A stretch of DNA of 64,000 bases from Allobosea sp. (GCF_017308075.1 NZ_JAFKFX010000039.1:1-64000); one strand, 5' to 3'; shown: positions 26,239-34,768, counted from the stretch's first letter. A program made the numbers and translations. The notes: generated by a model not told the origin, from the sequence alone.

Positions 26239-26352
26239 CCCTTCATACTGACCGCGATCCGGCCAACGTCGGCGAATCCGTTCGCCGCGATCGAGCAGCC
26301 GCGTCTTCACCCCGAAATCTCACCCAGGAGCACGACCAAGGGAGTTCCCGAG

Positions 26353-27246
26353 ATGACTATTGGATTCCGCCAGTTCGTCGAAAGCCACGACACCGAAGAT
26401 TGTCGGCCGTTCTTAATGCAGAAATTTGAAGGCGTTCGCTTTGCCGCACACCTCGACGATGTTTGGAATGTAGCGGTTAATAGCTACGATTTTGCCGATA
26501 TGCGGGACCGGCTCAGCCTCGAACAGGCCAATTCGCTCCGCAAAGCCGCATTTGCTATCAATGACGGTGGCGGCTTGAGCCTTCCTGGAGATGATTTCGC
26601 GGTTGTCTTCAGCATGCACTCCAGGCGTTTCGTCACTCTCATCAATAGAGGGTTCGGCCCTGCGATCGATACCGCTGGCTTCAAATCGCCCTACGTCGCG
26701 AAGGTTTTCGTCTTCGACCCGCTCGTCAAGACGTTCGAGTGGCTTGGTGAGTGTGGGCTCGGGTCGTTTAGGACTGTTCGTGAAATCAACCCGGTTGAGT
26801 TTAAAGAAGGCGATCACCTCAATAGATACTCCGATACGGAGAGAATACTGAAAGGTGCGGGAAATTGGCTAGATGTGTTCGTAATGCTCCTTCACCTTCG
26901 CGCCGAAGACCAGATTACCACATGGAAAATGCTCCCGCCTTCGAACGCTCACAAGGCGATGAACTACCGCCGCAAACAGGCTGGTGAAGATGAAGTGCCG
27001 ACGACGCGAGTGGTCTATGTCTCTCCTGAGCCCTTGAACGAGTGGATTGGCGTCCAGTCGCGGGTGGGCTCGAAGGGGACGCACGCCTCGCCAATTCCGC
27101 ATGATCGGCGCGGCTATTATCAGCGGCCGAAAGGCGGAACCGAGAAGTCGGTCTGGGTGCGCGCCTCGAAGGTCAGGGGCGGGGCCAAAGAGCCGGTGAG
27201 CTATGAAGTTCGGCTTCGCGGTGCTCCACTGACCGCGCATCGCTGA
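26353..27246 (+). CDS. hypothetical protein with a basic C-terminal tail
   Basis: A 297-residue soluble protein of unknown family. The bulk is mixed alpha/beta with no catalytic motif I can name. The C-terminal 45 residues (PIPHDRRGYYQRPKGG, TEKSVWVRASKVRGGAKEPV) form a basic beta-type tail that recurs at the N-terminus of the ORF at 8594-9022. Similar R-x-x-x-Y/H ... K-x-VWVR-x-x-KVRGG endings are seen on various hypothetical proteins of alphaproteobacterial elements. GGGAG lies 8 bp before the ATG. Confidence 0.65.
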   Translation: MTIGFRQFVESHDTEDCRPFLMQKFEGVRFAAHLDDVWNVAVNSYDFADMRDRLSLEQANSLRKAAFAINDGGGLSLPGDDFAVVFSMHSRRFVTLINRGFGPAIDTAGFKSPYVAKVFVFDPLVKTFEWLGECGLGSFRTVREINPVEFKEGDHLNRYSDTERILKGAGNWLDVFVMLLHLRAEDQITTWKMLPPSNAHKAMNYRRKQAGEDEVPTTRVVYVSPEPLNEWIGVQSRVGSKGTHASPIPHDRRGYYQRPKGGTEKSVWVRASKVRGGAKEPVSYEVRLRGAPLTAHR

Positions 27247-27860
27247 CATCCCGGAAATTCGACAACTCGAATGGCAGCTTCGCCGGGGGGAGGGCCTCTC
27301 TTCGTCGAGGTCGTGCGCGCGACGGCAGTCGGGGGGAGGGGAAGCGGTGGGACGGGCCGACTATTGCCGTCAGAGAGGCCGCGAGGTAGGGCCGGTCCGC
27401 ATCAATTCGAGCGCGTGATTCAGTCGAATTCGACCCCTCGACACTGCCGTTCATGCGCGACGCGCGGCGACCTCAATATCTGTCATTCGCCCTTTTGAGC
27501 CGGGCCGCCTCCGGCGGCAGGGGACTTTCCTTTGGTCGAGGTAACGAAAACCCCTGTTCATCTCGACCCCGCCACGCGGGCTTCGAGGCCCGAGGCGCAT
27601 AGCGCCCGGTTGCGTCGAAGGCCGGACGTGGCACGCGGATCGCGCTCGGCCGCGCCAGCGGCTGAGCGTGAGCGGCGTCATGATCAAGCCCAGGTCTCGG
27701 CTCGATCCATTCCATGCTGACGAGGGGCGCGACGCGCCCCGTCGTTCCGAGAGCGCCGTCTTCGCGCCCGCGCCCTGCGGGCTGTGGGCGCTCGACGCCA
27801 CACTCGGCGGGCTTGCAAAAGTAAATTGAGGAATCGAGTCCCGTCGAGGTAAAAATAATG
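27247..27860. other. GC-rich stretch without a supported gene
   Basis: About 610 bp. Several short frames are open on both strands because of high GC, but all are Arg/Pro/Ala-rich with no ribosome site. I see no RNA gene, repeat or clear terminator. It may be decayed coding sequence or a regulatory/replication region of the element. Confidence 0.4.
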
Positions 27861-27895
27861 TGTCATCTCTTCCTTATATAGAAGGGCAAATGACA
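27861..27895. promoter_or_regulatory. operator-like dyad centred on TATATA before the helicase-like gene
   Basis: TGTCAT (27861-27866) and ATGACA (27890-27895) form a perfect dyad centred on TATATA (27875-27880), with an inner CTTC/GAAG pair. It is 23 bp from the ATG at 27919, in an A/T-rich island within GC-rich DNA. This looks like a repressor site overlapping a -10 element. Confidence 0.45.
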
Positions 27896-27918
27896 GATTT
27901 TAGATACGGATATTTTAG

Positions 27919-29379
27919 ATGGATATTATTGTATACGAAGGCGCTCCTGGGAGTCGCAAAACGCTCACCTTACTCGATCAGTTCGTATCCGTGCCAGGGC
28001 GCTACCTCGTTGCTTTCCCCCGCACGCCACTGATCGACGAACAGGCCGATTATTGTCGTCAGAAGGCGAAGGAAGTTGGTACGCGGCCTTTCATCGTGTC
28101 TTACCACTCCAAGCAGCCCAGCCATCGCAGGCAGGTCGGTCGCCAGATCGAAAAGGCGCTGAAGGCGAATGCAGGTCTGAGCCATGTCGTGATCATGATC
28201 ACTCATTCGGCTTTGCTCGACCTCGATCCAAGACTGCTCGCGGGCTGGCATACCGGGATCGACGAGAATCTCGACGGTAGTGTTGTTTCCGGCACCTTTC
28301 GGGCCAGTGCATCGTGGAGCGTGCTTGAACGCCATTACCGGCTGGACCCGCTCCCCGGCGGTCGCGTCTGGCAGGCGCTTCCGCGTGATGGCGCACCCCG
28401 GCTAACCCGCCATCAAATCGCTGCCGAAGGTTCGAACGATCTGACGAGGTTCCATACGTACGCCTCTAATCCGCATCGTGCCGTCTTCGTTGACGTAGGC
28501 GATTGGCAGGACGCACAAATTGCTCGGCGCGAAGTCCGCTGGTGGTCGATCTGGACGCCCCTGGTGCTCGACCAGTGCGCTTCGGTGACGTTCACGGCTG
28601 CGGGCTATTTCGAGAGTCTTCCATGCCGGGCTGCTAAATGGCTTTCGGGTGGAGCAATCAACTACGCCCCGATCGATTTGGGGGTTGGGAAACCACGCGC
28701 GAGCCCGCGTGTAAGGATTCACTTCTATACGGCTCGCCACGTGGGTTCGACCGCATGGTGGGAAACAGACGATGGCAACCGCTGCCTCGTACAGGTCTCG
28801 CGACATCAAGAGACAATCGGCGGGCCGGGCTACTGGTCCTGCAACGAGGATATCCGGTCGGTTTTTCGCAACCGCTTTCCTGGTACCCTATGCCAGCCGA
28901 AGCAGGCGGGGACCAACAGCCTAATCCACCACACCTCGTGCATGTTCATCTACTCGTCGAAGCCCCAGGCCGATGACGCTTCGATCATCGACCTGCTCGG
29001 CCTCAATCGTGACGACATCCGCCGCGCCCGCGAGTTCGAGGATATCCGCCAGTTCGTGATGAGAGGTGCGATCAGGCGGCCTGATTACGCCGGGAGCTAC
29101 GACATCTACCTGTACGATTTCGCTCAGGCCGAAGACCTCGAAATCTATCTGCGCGGGATCGGCATCACCGATGTGGAAACAATGCCCGTGTATGAGGCCA
29201 ACATCATGGAAATAGTTCGTCCCAGCGCGGCGGCGTCAGCGAAGAAGACACCGCTGAGTCGCGAGGAGAAGCGCAAGCGGAACACGGCCAGCCAGCGTGA
29301 GAGGAGGGCGGAAATCAAAGCGAAGGAAGAAGCGAATGGCATTGTGCGGAGGAGGGGGCGGCCAAAGAACGGCGCGTGA
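27919..29379 (+). CDS. helicase-like P-loop protein with an AT-hook-like tail
   Basis: A 486-residue protein. It begins with a Walker A-type loop EGAPGSRKTLT (G8-T15, an Arg in place of the usual residue before Lys). A region near residues 90-120 follows (VVIMITHSALLDLDPRLLAG ... HTGIDENLDG) that could hold a Walker B/DE box. The layout resembles superfamily 1/2 helicase-like proteins of plasmids and phages, though later motifs are not clear. The last 50 residues are highly charged and end RRRGRPKNGA, containing the RGRP core of an AT-hook. A role in element DNA replication or maintenance is my inference. Confidence 0.62.
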   Translation: MDIIVYEGAPGSRKTLTLLDQFVSVPGRYLVAFPRTPLIDEQADYCRQKAKEVGTRPFIVSYHSKQPSHRRQVGRQIEKALKANAGLSHVVIMITHSALLDLDPRLLAGWHTGIDENLDGSVVSGTFRASASWSVLERHYRLDPLPGGRVWQALPRDGAPRLTRHQIAAEGSNDLTRFHTYASNPHRAVFVDVGDWQDAQIARREVRWWSIWTPLVLDQCASVTFTAAGYFESLPCRAAKWLSGGAINYAPIDLGVGKPRASPRVRIHFYTARHVGSTAWWETDDGNRCLVQVSRHQETIGGPGYWSCNEDIRSVFRNRFPGTLCQPKQAGTNSLIHHTSCMFIYSSKPQADDASIIDLLGLNRDDIRRAREFEDIRQFVMRGAIRRPDYAGSYDIYLYDFAQAEDLEIYLRGIGITDVETMPVYEANIMEIVRPSAAASAKKTPLSREEKRKRNTASQRERRAEIKAKEEANGIVRRRGRPKNGA

Positions 29380-29495
29380 CGGAATGGGCTGCGTACCGAA
29401 CTTGAGTTGCACCGTCACGTCGAGCGGCAGCGGCTAGATCGTCCGACGCGACCGTTCTCGATTCCCAGGCGCTGGCAATGGCCGTAATGTTGCCC

Positions 29496-31229
29496 TCAGG
29501 CTTGAAGCCCTTCGAATGTCGCTTCAACGCTTGGATCACGCTCGCGAGGCGCTGTGAACTTCGTGATCCGCAATCCGTTGACCTTGTCCTCGAACGCGTA
29601 GAAAACGCTTTCATCGCGCATGATAACCAAGTCGGTCCCGTCTTTCGAGAACTCGATCCGGTCAATCACTTCCTTGATCTTGAGGTTAAGCTTGGCCCGC
29701 ACAGCGTAGCGCTGAGCGGCCTTGCTAGTTTTCTCAGCCTCATTGTCACCGTCCACCGGCTCCAGGGCCGCCATCGTTGCCCGAAGCTCTTTGAGGGCCG
29801 TCTTGCGGTCTTCCGGTGACTGGCTGGACGCGATGCTTGCCAGCTTCGACCGCTTGGTCTCCAGGCTCGATACCAACCTGGCCTTCTCCGCTTCAAGTTC
29901 AGAGACCATTTGAACAGCAACAGACGATTGGGTCGAAAGGAAGTTGGTGATCACCGTCCTGATCTGATCGTCGAGAGATTCGACCCTCAGATTTTCGGTG
30001 GCAATGTCCCGTTGGAGAGCGGCGGCTTCGTCCGAGCGACGATCGACCAGTTCAACTTCCGATACGAAGTCCAGGACGGCGTTCTCGATCACGAGGTAAC
30101 GGGGTGAGCGGCTGTTTCCGCACACGCCCTCGCTCTTCCCGGCACAACGAAGCCGGGTGTACCTCGCGAGCGTGCGATGCTCTCGCTGAACCTTGATGTG
30201 CATCGGGTTGCCGCAGTGCGAGCAGATCGTGGTGTCCTTCAAAATGTTCGCGAAGTCCGCACCCTTCCGACCCTGTCCCATGCTGCCGCGACGCTTCCGG
30301 GACTGGATTGCGTCGTTCGCAGCCTGCCAAAGCTCAGGGGTGACGATCTCCTTGTAGTAGTTCGGCAAAACTCCTGCGGGCGTCATGATGCGCTTGCCGT
30401 TCTCATCGTAGCTCGTGATCGTCGGGCGGTACTCTCCGAGCACTGTCTTCCGGGTCAGGATGTTCAATATCGACGTGGCGTTCCAGTGATGAGAGCCCTT
30501 GGACTTCGACCCGATCGGCTTCCTCTGCTCACCGAACGGCGCGATGCCACGACGCTTCAACTCCTGCGCGATCTTGTACGAGGACAGGCCGTCGCGGGCC
30601 ATTTCGAATATGTCATTGACGATCTTGGCCACGTCGTCATTGACCTTGAAGACCTTCTTCCCGTCCTTGTCCTTCTCGATCCTCAGCCAAGTCGGGATAC
30701 GCCCGGCAACGATCTTCCCGGTCTGGCGTCCGTTCTCGTACGCTTCGGCCACGCGCTCGCTCTTGATCCGGCTTTCTTCGTGGCCGCGCATCATCGAGTT
30801 GAGCAACTGGTTCGCGCGCCACTGTTCGCGGTTCACCGTTTCCAGCGTGTAGGGGAGGCCGTCGAAAACCGAGTGGATCGTGACGCCCGCGCTCAAGATG
30901 TCCTTCATCGTCTGGAGAGCGTCGAAGATGGGCTGGCGCGAGAGACGGTCAAGGCTTTCGATGATCAGGTGTTCACCCGACTTGATCACGCCGCGACGAA
31001 TGTTCTCCAGGATCGTCGCTAACTGGCCAGAGCGACGGTTGCGGCCACGGAACGCGGAGACGCCACGGTCTTCGTACTCCCGGACGACCACGAGCCCCTT
31101 CTCCTTCAGGTAGCGAAGCGTGCCCTTGTACTGCCGATCGAGACCATCACCGGCAAGCTGAGAAGCGCTCGAAACGCGACGGTACAAATGCGAGAGGTTC
31201 GAAGTCGGGACGGGAGCGTGGACGTTCAT
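29496..31229 (-). CDS. large serine recombinase (site-specific integrase of the element)
   Basis: A 577-residue integrase. The catalytic domain starts SHLYRRVSSASQ with nucleophile S20 (Y-x-R-V-S), followed by YEDRGVSAFRGRNRRSGQLATIL and SLDRLSRQ, the conserved R/SR set. The recombinase domain covers about residues 180-300. A zinc beta-ribbon follows (TICSHCGNPMH ... RLRCAGKSEGVCGN), and a coiled coil (about 430-520) is typical of the phiC31/TP901-1 class. It lies at the right end, reading away from the junction, with its ATG 52 bp from the attR core. It should catalyse attP x attB insertion; excision normally needs a directionality factor, not identified here. Confidence 0.95.
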   Translation of the reverse strand: MNVHAPVPTSNLSHLYRRVSSASQLAGDGLDRQYKGTLRYLKEKGLVVVREYEDRGVSAFRGRNRRSGQLATILENIRRGVIKSGEHLIIESLDRLSRQPIFDALQTMKDILSAGVTIHSVFDGLPYTLETVNREQWRANQLLNSMMRGHEESRIKSERVAEAYENGRQTGKIVAGRIPTWLRIEKDKDGKKVFKVNDDVAKIVNDIFEMARDGLSSYKIAQELKRRGIAPFGEQRKPIGSKSKGSHHWNATSILNILTRKTVLGEYRPTITSYDENGKRIMTPAGVLPNYYKEIVTPELWQAANDAIQSRKRRGSMGQGRKGADFANILKDTTICSHCGNPMHIKVQREHRTLARYTRLRCAGKSEGVCGNSRSPRYLVIENAVLDFVSEVELVDRRSDEAAALQRDIATENLRVESLDDQIRTVITNFLSTQSSVAVQMVSELEAEKARLVSSLETKRSKLASIASSQSPEDRKTALKELRATMAALEPVDGDNEAEKTSKAAQRYAVRAKLNLKIKEVIDRIEFSKDGTDLVIMRDESVFYAFEDKVNGLRITKFTAPRERDPSVEATFEGLQA

Positions 31230-31261
31230 GGCCTGGGCTATGTCGTGCGAATCGGCACCTG

Positions 31262-31300
31262 TCAAATTGACGACTACAAGGGCCAGTATCTCTGGCAGCC
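31262..31300. other. attR junction of the integrative element
   Basis: Element DNA (ACGACTACAAG) meets capsid DNA at the core GG (31281-31282), after which the capsid frame resumes (GGC CAG TAT CTC TGG). The right element end and the left element end are dyad-related around GG (ACTAC and GTAGT each 3 nt from the core). Confidence 0.75.
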
Positions 31301-31562
31301 GCCGGCCGCAGCCGGGGCGCAGGCGACTTTGCTCGGCTTCCCGATCGTCGAGGCCGAGGACATGCCGAACATCGCGACCGACTCGGTCGCGATCGCCTTC
31401 GGCGATTTCCGGCGCGGCTATCTCGTGGTCGACCGGGCCGGGGTGCGGATCCTGCGCGATCCCTATTCCGCCAAGCCGCATGTGCTGTTCTACACGACCA
31501 AGCGGGTCGGCGGCGGCGTCCAGGACTTCGCCGCGATCAAGGGGCTGAAGTTCTCCGCCTGA
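31283..31562 (+). pseudogene. GTA major capsid protein, severed 3' part (92 residues)
   Basis: From the attR core the frame encodes QYLWQPPAAAGAQATLLGFP, IVEAEDMPNIATDSVAIAFG, DFRRGYLVVDRAGVRI and ends GGGVQDFAAIKGLKFSA. This is the C-terminal axial/peripheral part of HK97-type GTA capsids. It joins in frame to residue 309 of the fragment at 7508-8434 to give 401 residues. The frame runs back into element DNA but has no supported start, so it is probably not translated while the element is integrated. Confidence 0.88.
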
Positions 31563-31586
31563 GGGCTGCGGCCGGCACTCGTCGGC

Positions 31587-32462
31587 TCAGCGGCCGAACC
31601 ACCAGCTGTAGCTGGCGCTCGGGTTCGCATCGTCGCGGACCTGCCTGGTATCGTCGCCATAATTGAGCAGGCGAGCGCTGGCTTCGCTGATCCAGGCGCG
31701 GTGCTCGCTGATCGGGGTGATGGCCGTGAAGCCGCCACAAATCAGCCGGACGCGCGAACTCAATGGACCGCTCGACCAGGAGACGATTCCGACGAGATCG
31801 CGCGAACCCGGCGGCCCGCGCAGCACCGGGCCGCCGGAATCGCCGCGGCAGGCGCCGGCGCCCGGCACTTCGCCGCGGTTCTCGGTGTCGACGGCCACCT
31901 TGACGGTGTTCGCGGTGGTGTAGTTGCCGGCGTTGACCAGCGTCGCCTCGCGCAGCACCCGGGCGGTGCGCTTGTTTTTCTCTGAGGCCAGGCCGAAACC
32001 GGCCATGGTCACCGTCTCGCCCTGCCAGAGCCCGCCGCCCAGCGTCAAAGGCTCGAGATCGGCAGGCAGCGGGCTGGCGACGCGGATCAGCGCGAGGTCG
32101 GCACCCGGCTGGGTGCGCGGCGTCGTGCCGGGCACGAAGGTCGGGTGCGGCAGAACGGCCGCGACGGCATGGGTGCGGCTGCGGAAGCGCCGGTCGAGGC
32201 TGATGACGCGCACCGAGCCGCCCGTCATCAGGCAATGCGCCGCCGTCAGGATCAGCTCGGTCGAGATCACGGCGCCGGAGCAGAGTTCGCCGCGGCTGGT
32301 CTCGATCCGCAAGGTCGAGGCACGCACGCCATCGGCGGAGCGCGACTTGACGCCGCCGACGACCGCGCTTGCCGGCGTGGCCTGCAGCGCGGCTGCAAAC
32401 AGGATGACGGCCGCCTTGAACGGACGGCGGGAGCGAGATGCGATCGGTTTCATTGCGACCAT
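31587..32462 (-). CDS. exported trypsin-like serine protease (S1)
   Basis: A 291-residue protease with a signal peptide (AAVILFAAALQATPASA) and VVGG at the start of the mature enzyme, as in chymotrypsin-fold zymogens. The catalytic triad is in place: His in LTAAHC (near residue 75), Asp in DLALIRV (near 125) and Ser in CRGDSGGP (near 207). Six Cys suggest disulfides. It lies on the opposite strand inside the GTA cluster, next to a paralogue. No substrate is known. ATG 32453 is an equally plausible start. Confidence 0.88.
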   Translation of the reverse strand: MVAMKPIASRSRRPFKAAVILFAAALQATPASAVVGGVKSRSADGVRASTLRIETSRGELCSGAVISTELILTAAHCLMTGGSVRVISLDRRFRSRTHAVAAVLPHPTFVPGTTPRTQPGADLALIRVASPLPADLEPLTLGGGLWQGETVTMAGFGLASEKNKRTARVLREATLVNAGNYTTANTVKVAVDTENRGEVPGAGACRGDSGGPVLRGPPGSRDLVGIVSWSSGPLSSRVRLICGGFTAITPISEHRAWISEASARLLNYGDDTRQVRDDANPSASYSWWFGR

Positions 32463-32571
32463 GGCGTCACTTTATGGTTTGCTGCGGCGCAGTCCAGTGC
32501 CGTTCTCCGCGCCCGCCTCCGACAGAGTCGGAAGGCCGCCGAGATCAGGTTCCGATCTGTCGCATTGCGTC

Positions 32572-33351
32572 TCAGCGTTTCTGTGTCCAATCGATGCTTT
32601 CGCCCCAGCCCGACAGGGTCCGGTCGATCCAGCTGCGTTGCGGGGCGACCAGAACGCCCTGGCTGAGCAGGCCGCATTGCTTGCCGCCGGGGCCGGTCGA
32701 CCAGCTGGTGACCGCGACGATGCCGCCTTCATGATCGAGCATCGGGCCGCCGGAATCGCCCTGGCAGGCGCCTGACGCCGCGCGCTTGCCGCCGCCGGCA
32801 GGATCTGCCGTCCAGATCAGAACCCGGCCGGGGCCATAGGGCTCGACGGTGGCGAGCGCTGCCGAACGATAGGTGCCGGTCGATCTCGCTTCGCCCTCGC
32901 GCGAGACGCCATAGCCGGCGAGCGTGATCGCCGTGCCGGCGCGCGGCAGGGGGCCGTCGACCAGCGACGCCGCCGAGAAGCGGGCCGGGAGCGGTGCTGC
33001 GAGACGGACGAGCGCGAGGTCGATCGAGCGCTTCCTGGCTGCGACCGCCTTTGCGTTGAACTCCGGGTGGAGAGCGACCGCTGCGGGTTCGACCAGGACG
33101 GGTTCCCCGCCTTCGCGCCAATGAATGCGCAGATCGGTGCGTCCGTCGGCGCAATGCGCCGCTGTCAGGATCACGCGACGCGACAGCACGATGCCCGTGC
33201 AGACGCCGCCGCGGGCGTTGAGGACCATTACGGTCGAGTTGGCCTGCGGTCCCCCTTCGTGTCCGCCGACCACCGCCCCGGCCGGCGAGGCCAGCAGCGC
33301 CGTTGCCCCGGCCGCCAGTCCGGCAAACCATTTCGCTGTGCCGTCGCGCAT
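32572..33351 (-). CDS. exported trypsin-like serine protease (S1), paralogue
   Basis: A 259-residue protease. The signal peptide is KWFAGLAAGATALLASPAGA, followed by VVGG at the mature N-terminus. The triad is LTAAHC, DLALVRL and CQGDSGGPM, and the C-terminus has SWSTGPGGKQC. It shares this layout with the downstream gene at 31587-32462 (a tandem pair about 110 bp apart). The start at 33351 was chosen because GGAGG lies six bases upstream and it gives a proper signal peptide. It separates the capsid gene from the head-tail connector gene of the GTA cluster. Confidence 0.88.
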   Translation of the reverse strand: MRDGTAKWFAGLAAGATALLASPAGAVVGGHEGGPQANSTVMVLNARGGVCTGIVLSRRVILTAAHCADGRTDLRIHWREGGEPVLVEPAAVALHPEFNAKAVAARKRSIDLALVRLAAPLPARFSAASLVDGPLPRAGTAITLAGYGVSREGEARSTGTYRSAALATVEPYGPGRVLIWTADPAGGGKRAASGACQGDSGGPMLDHEGGIVAVTSWSTGPGGKQCGLLSQGVLVAPQRSWIDRTLSGWGESIDWTQKR

Positions 33352-33423
33352 GACGCCCTCCAGTTGGGAGGGCGCTGGATAGCGCATCGGCTCCTTCGTT
33401 CAAACCCCGGAAAGGGAGAGGCC

Positions 33424-34008
33424 ATGAACACGGCCAGGATGACGCCGCTCGCGATCTCGCCGCCGGCAATCGAGCCCGTCTCGCTGGCGCAGGCCAGGGA
33501 TTTCCTGCGGCTCGATGCTACCGACGAGGACGAACTCCTCGGCATGCTCGTCACGGCGTCGCGTCTGATGGTCGAGGCCGCATCCGGCCGCATGCTGATC
33601 GACCAGAGCTGGCGCCTCGTGCTCGACCGCTGGCCGGTCGGCGGAGAGCTGCGCCTGCCGCTTTCGCCGGTCCAGCGCATCATCGCTGCACGGGTCTACG
33701 ACGCCGCAGGTAACGCGCAGATCGTGGCCGCCTCCTCGCTTGTCCTGATCAAGGGCATGGACCCGCCTGTCATTGCGGTCTCCGGGTCCGTGCCGATACC
33801 GGGCCGCGAGCGGGAGGCGGTCGAGATCGATGTCGTCGCCGGTTTCGGGGCGACGCCGGATCTGGTGCCGTCGCCGTTGCGCCAGGCTGTCCTGCGGCTG
33901 GCCTGCCGCTGGTTCGAGCAGCGCGGTGACGTCGCCAGCCGGGATGCCGCGCAGCTGCCGGCCGAGATCGCGGCGCTCCTCGCCCCTTTTCGCCGCCTGA
34001 AGCTGTGA
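33424..34008 (+). CDS. GTA head-tail connector, gp6-like (orfg6)
   Basis: A 194-residue protein of the phage gp6-like head-tail connector family. It opens IEPVSLAQARDFLRLDATDEDELLGMLVTAS, the V-x-L-x-x-A-x-x-x-L-R-x-D helix-rich signature of the family, then VEAASGRMLIDQSWRLVLDRWP. It ends PLRQAVLRLACRWFEQRGD. In GTAs it forms part of the stack under the portal that joins head and tail. GGGAGAGG precedes the ATG, and the next gene starts 12 bp after the stop. Confidence 0.85.
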   Translation: MNTARMTPLAISPPAIEPVSLAQARDFLRLDATDEDELLGMLVTASRLMVEAASGRMLIDQSWRLVLDRWPVGGELRLPLSPVQRIIAARVYDAAGNAQIVAASSLVLIKGMDPPVIAVSGSVPIPGREREAVEIDVVAGFGATPDLVPSPLRQAVLRLACRWFEQRGDVASRDAAQLPAEIAALLAPFRRLKL

Positions 34009-34019
34009 CGGAGGCGGTG

Positions 34020-34361
34020 ATGGACGAATCTTTCAGATCCGGCCCGGTCGGCGCGATGCGGCGGCGCCTGCTGCTTGAGCGTCCGGTGGGCGTGTCCGAC
34101 GGAAGCGGTGGTGAGATGCGGAGCCATGAGCTCGTCGCAGCGGTCTGGGCACGGGTCGAATGGCTGTCGGGCGAAGAGCGCTGGCGCGCCGGACGTCCCG
34201 AGCAGGCGCTCAGCCATCGCATCAGCCTGCGCTGGCGCGCCGGGGTCGATGCCGGCCAGCGGCTGCGGGATGCGACACAGATTTTCGAGATCTGCGCCGT
34301 CGCCGACCCCGATGGCGGACGCCGGCGCCTGGTCTGCCTGGCGGAGGAGGTTCGTCCATGA
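34020..34361 (+). CDS. GTA head-tail adaptor (orfg7)
   Basis: A 113-residue head-tail adaptor. LRRRLLLERPVG-like opening (MRRRLLLERPVGVSDGSGGE) followed by AAVWARVEWLSGEERWRAGRPEQ, ALSHRISLRWRAGVDAGQRL, and a C-terminal ICAVADPDGGRRRLVCLAEE. This is the standard order of the SPP1 gp16-like head-completion fold. The ATG at 34020 directly follows GGAGGCGGTG. Its stop overlaps the next start as ATGA. Confidence 0.84.
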   Translation: MDESFRSGPVGAMRRRLLLERPVGVSDGSGGEMRSHELVAAVWARVEWLSGEERWRAGRPEQALSHRISLRWRAGVDAGQRLRDATQIFEICAVADPDGGRRRLVCLAEEVRP

Positions 34362-34768
34362 GCGGAGCGGTCCTTGCCCTGCGCCGCGCCGTCCAGGCGC
34401 ATCTGGCCGCCGACACAGGCCTGTCCGCCCTGATCGGAGCCGGCCGGCTCTATGAGGAGCCGCCGCGCGCCGCGAAGGGAACCTATCTCGTCCATGGCGA
34501 GGTCGAGGCCGCTGACTGGTCGACCGGCAGCGATTCCGGCTGCGAGCAACGCTTCGGCCTCGTGGTCTGGGCCGGCGAAAGCGCGTCCGCGCGCCAGGCG
34601 CTCGAGGCGGCTGCTGCAATCGTCGCCAGCCTGAACGGTGCACCGCTCGGGCTCGACGGGCATCGCCTGATCAATCTGACCTGGCTGTCCTCGCGGCTCG
34701 CTCGCGATGCCAGTAGCCAGCTTCCGACGGTGACACTGCGCTTCCGCGCCGTCACCGAAACCCTTTGA
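34358..34768 (+). CDS. GTA DUF3168 tail-completion protein (orfg8)
   Basis: A 136-residue DUF3168 protein. It starts LALRRAVQAHLAADTGLSALIGAGRLYEEPPR, has FGLVVWAGESASARQALEAA in the middle, and ends RDASSQLPTVTLRFRAVTET. The pattern is typical of tail-terminator or tail-completion proteins that cap the tail tube next to the head. The start overlaps the adaptor stop (ATGA), and the major tail protein gene follows after 22 bp. Confidence 0.84.
   Translation: MSGAVLALRRAVQAHLAADTGLSALIGAGRLYEEPPRAAKGTYLVHGEVEAADWSTGSDSGCEQRFGLVVWAGESASARQALEAAAAIVASLNGAPLGLDGHRLINLTWLSSRLARDASSQLPTVTLRFRAVTETL

Larger units (their letters stand above)
8434..31282. mobile_element. 22.85-kb serine-recombinase integrative element inserted in the GTA capsid gene
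   Basis: The boundaries are deduced from the split capsid gene. Joining 8433 to 31283 restores an in-frame 401-residue capsid (TG-QYLWQPP). Joining 31280 to 8432 makes an attP-like dyad in which ACTAC and GTAGT each sit 3 nt from the core GG. The large serine recombinase gene begins 52 bp inside the right junction. The interior has many genes on both strands, several A/T-rich stretches unlike the host, no recognisable relaxase, mating-pair or phage structural genes, and mostly accessory cargo. It is best described as a genomic island or non-conjugative integrative element; how it moves between cells is not visible. Confidence 0.88.

Noticed and set aside
25947-26246. Minus-strand ORF with a hydrophobic stretch downstream of the small recombinase
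   Set aside because: Weak start and overlaps the plus-strand small ORF. The hydrophobicity is explained by antisense of a charged region.
27451-27801. Minus-strand ORF in the featureless region before the helicase-like gene
   Set aside because: Arg/Ser/Pro-rich, no ribosome site, and other frames equally open.
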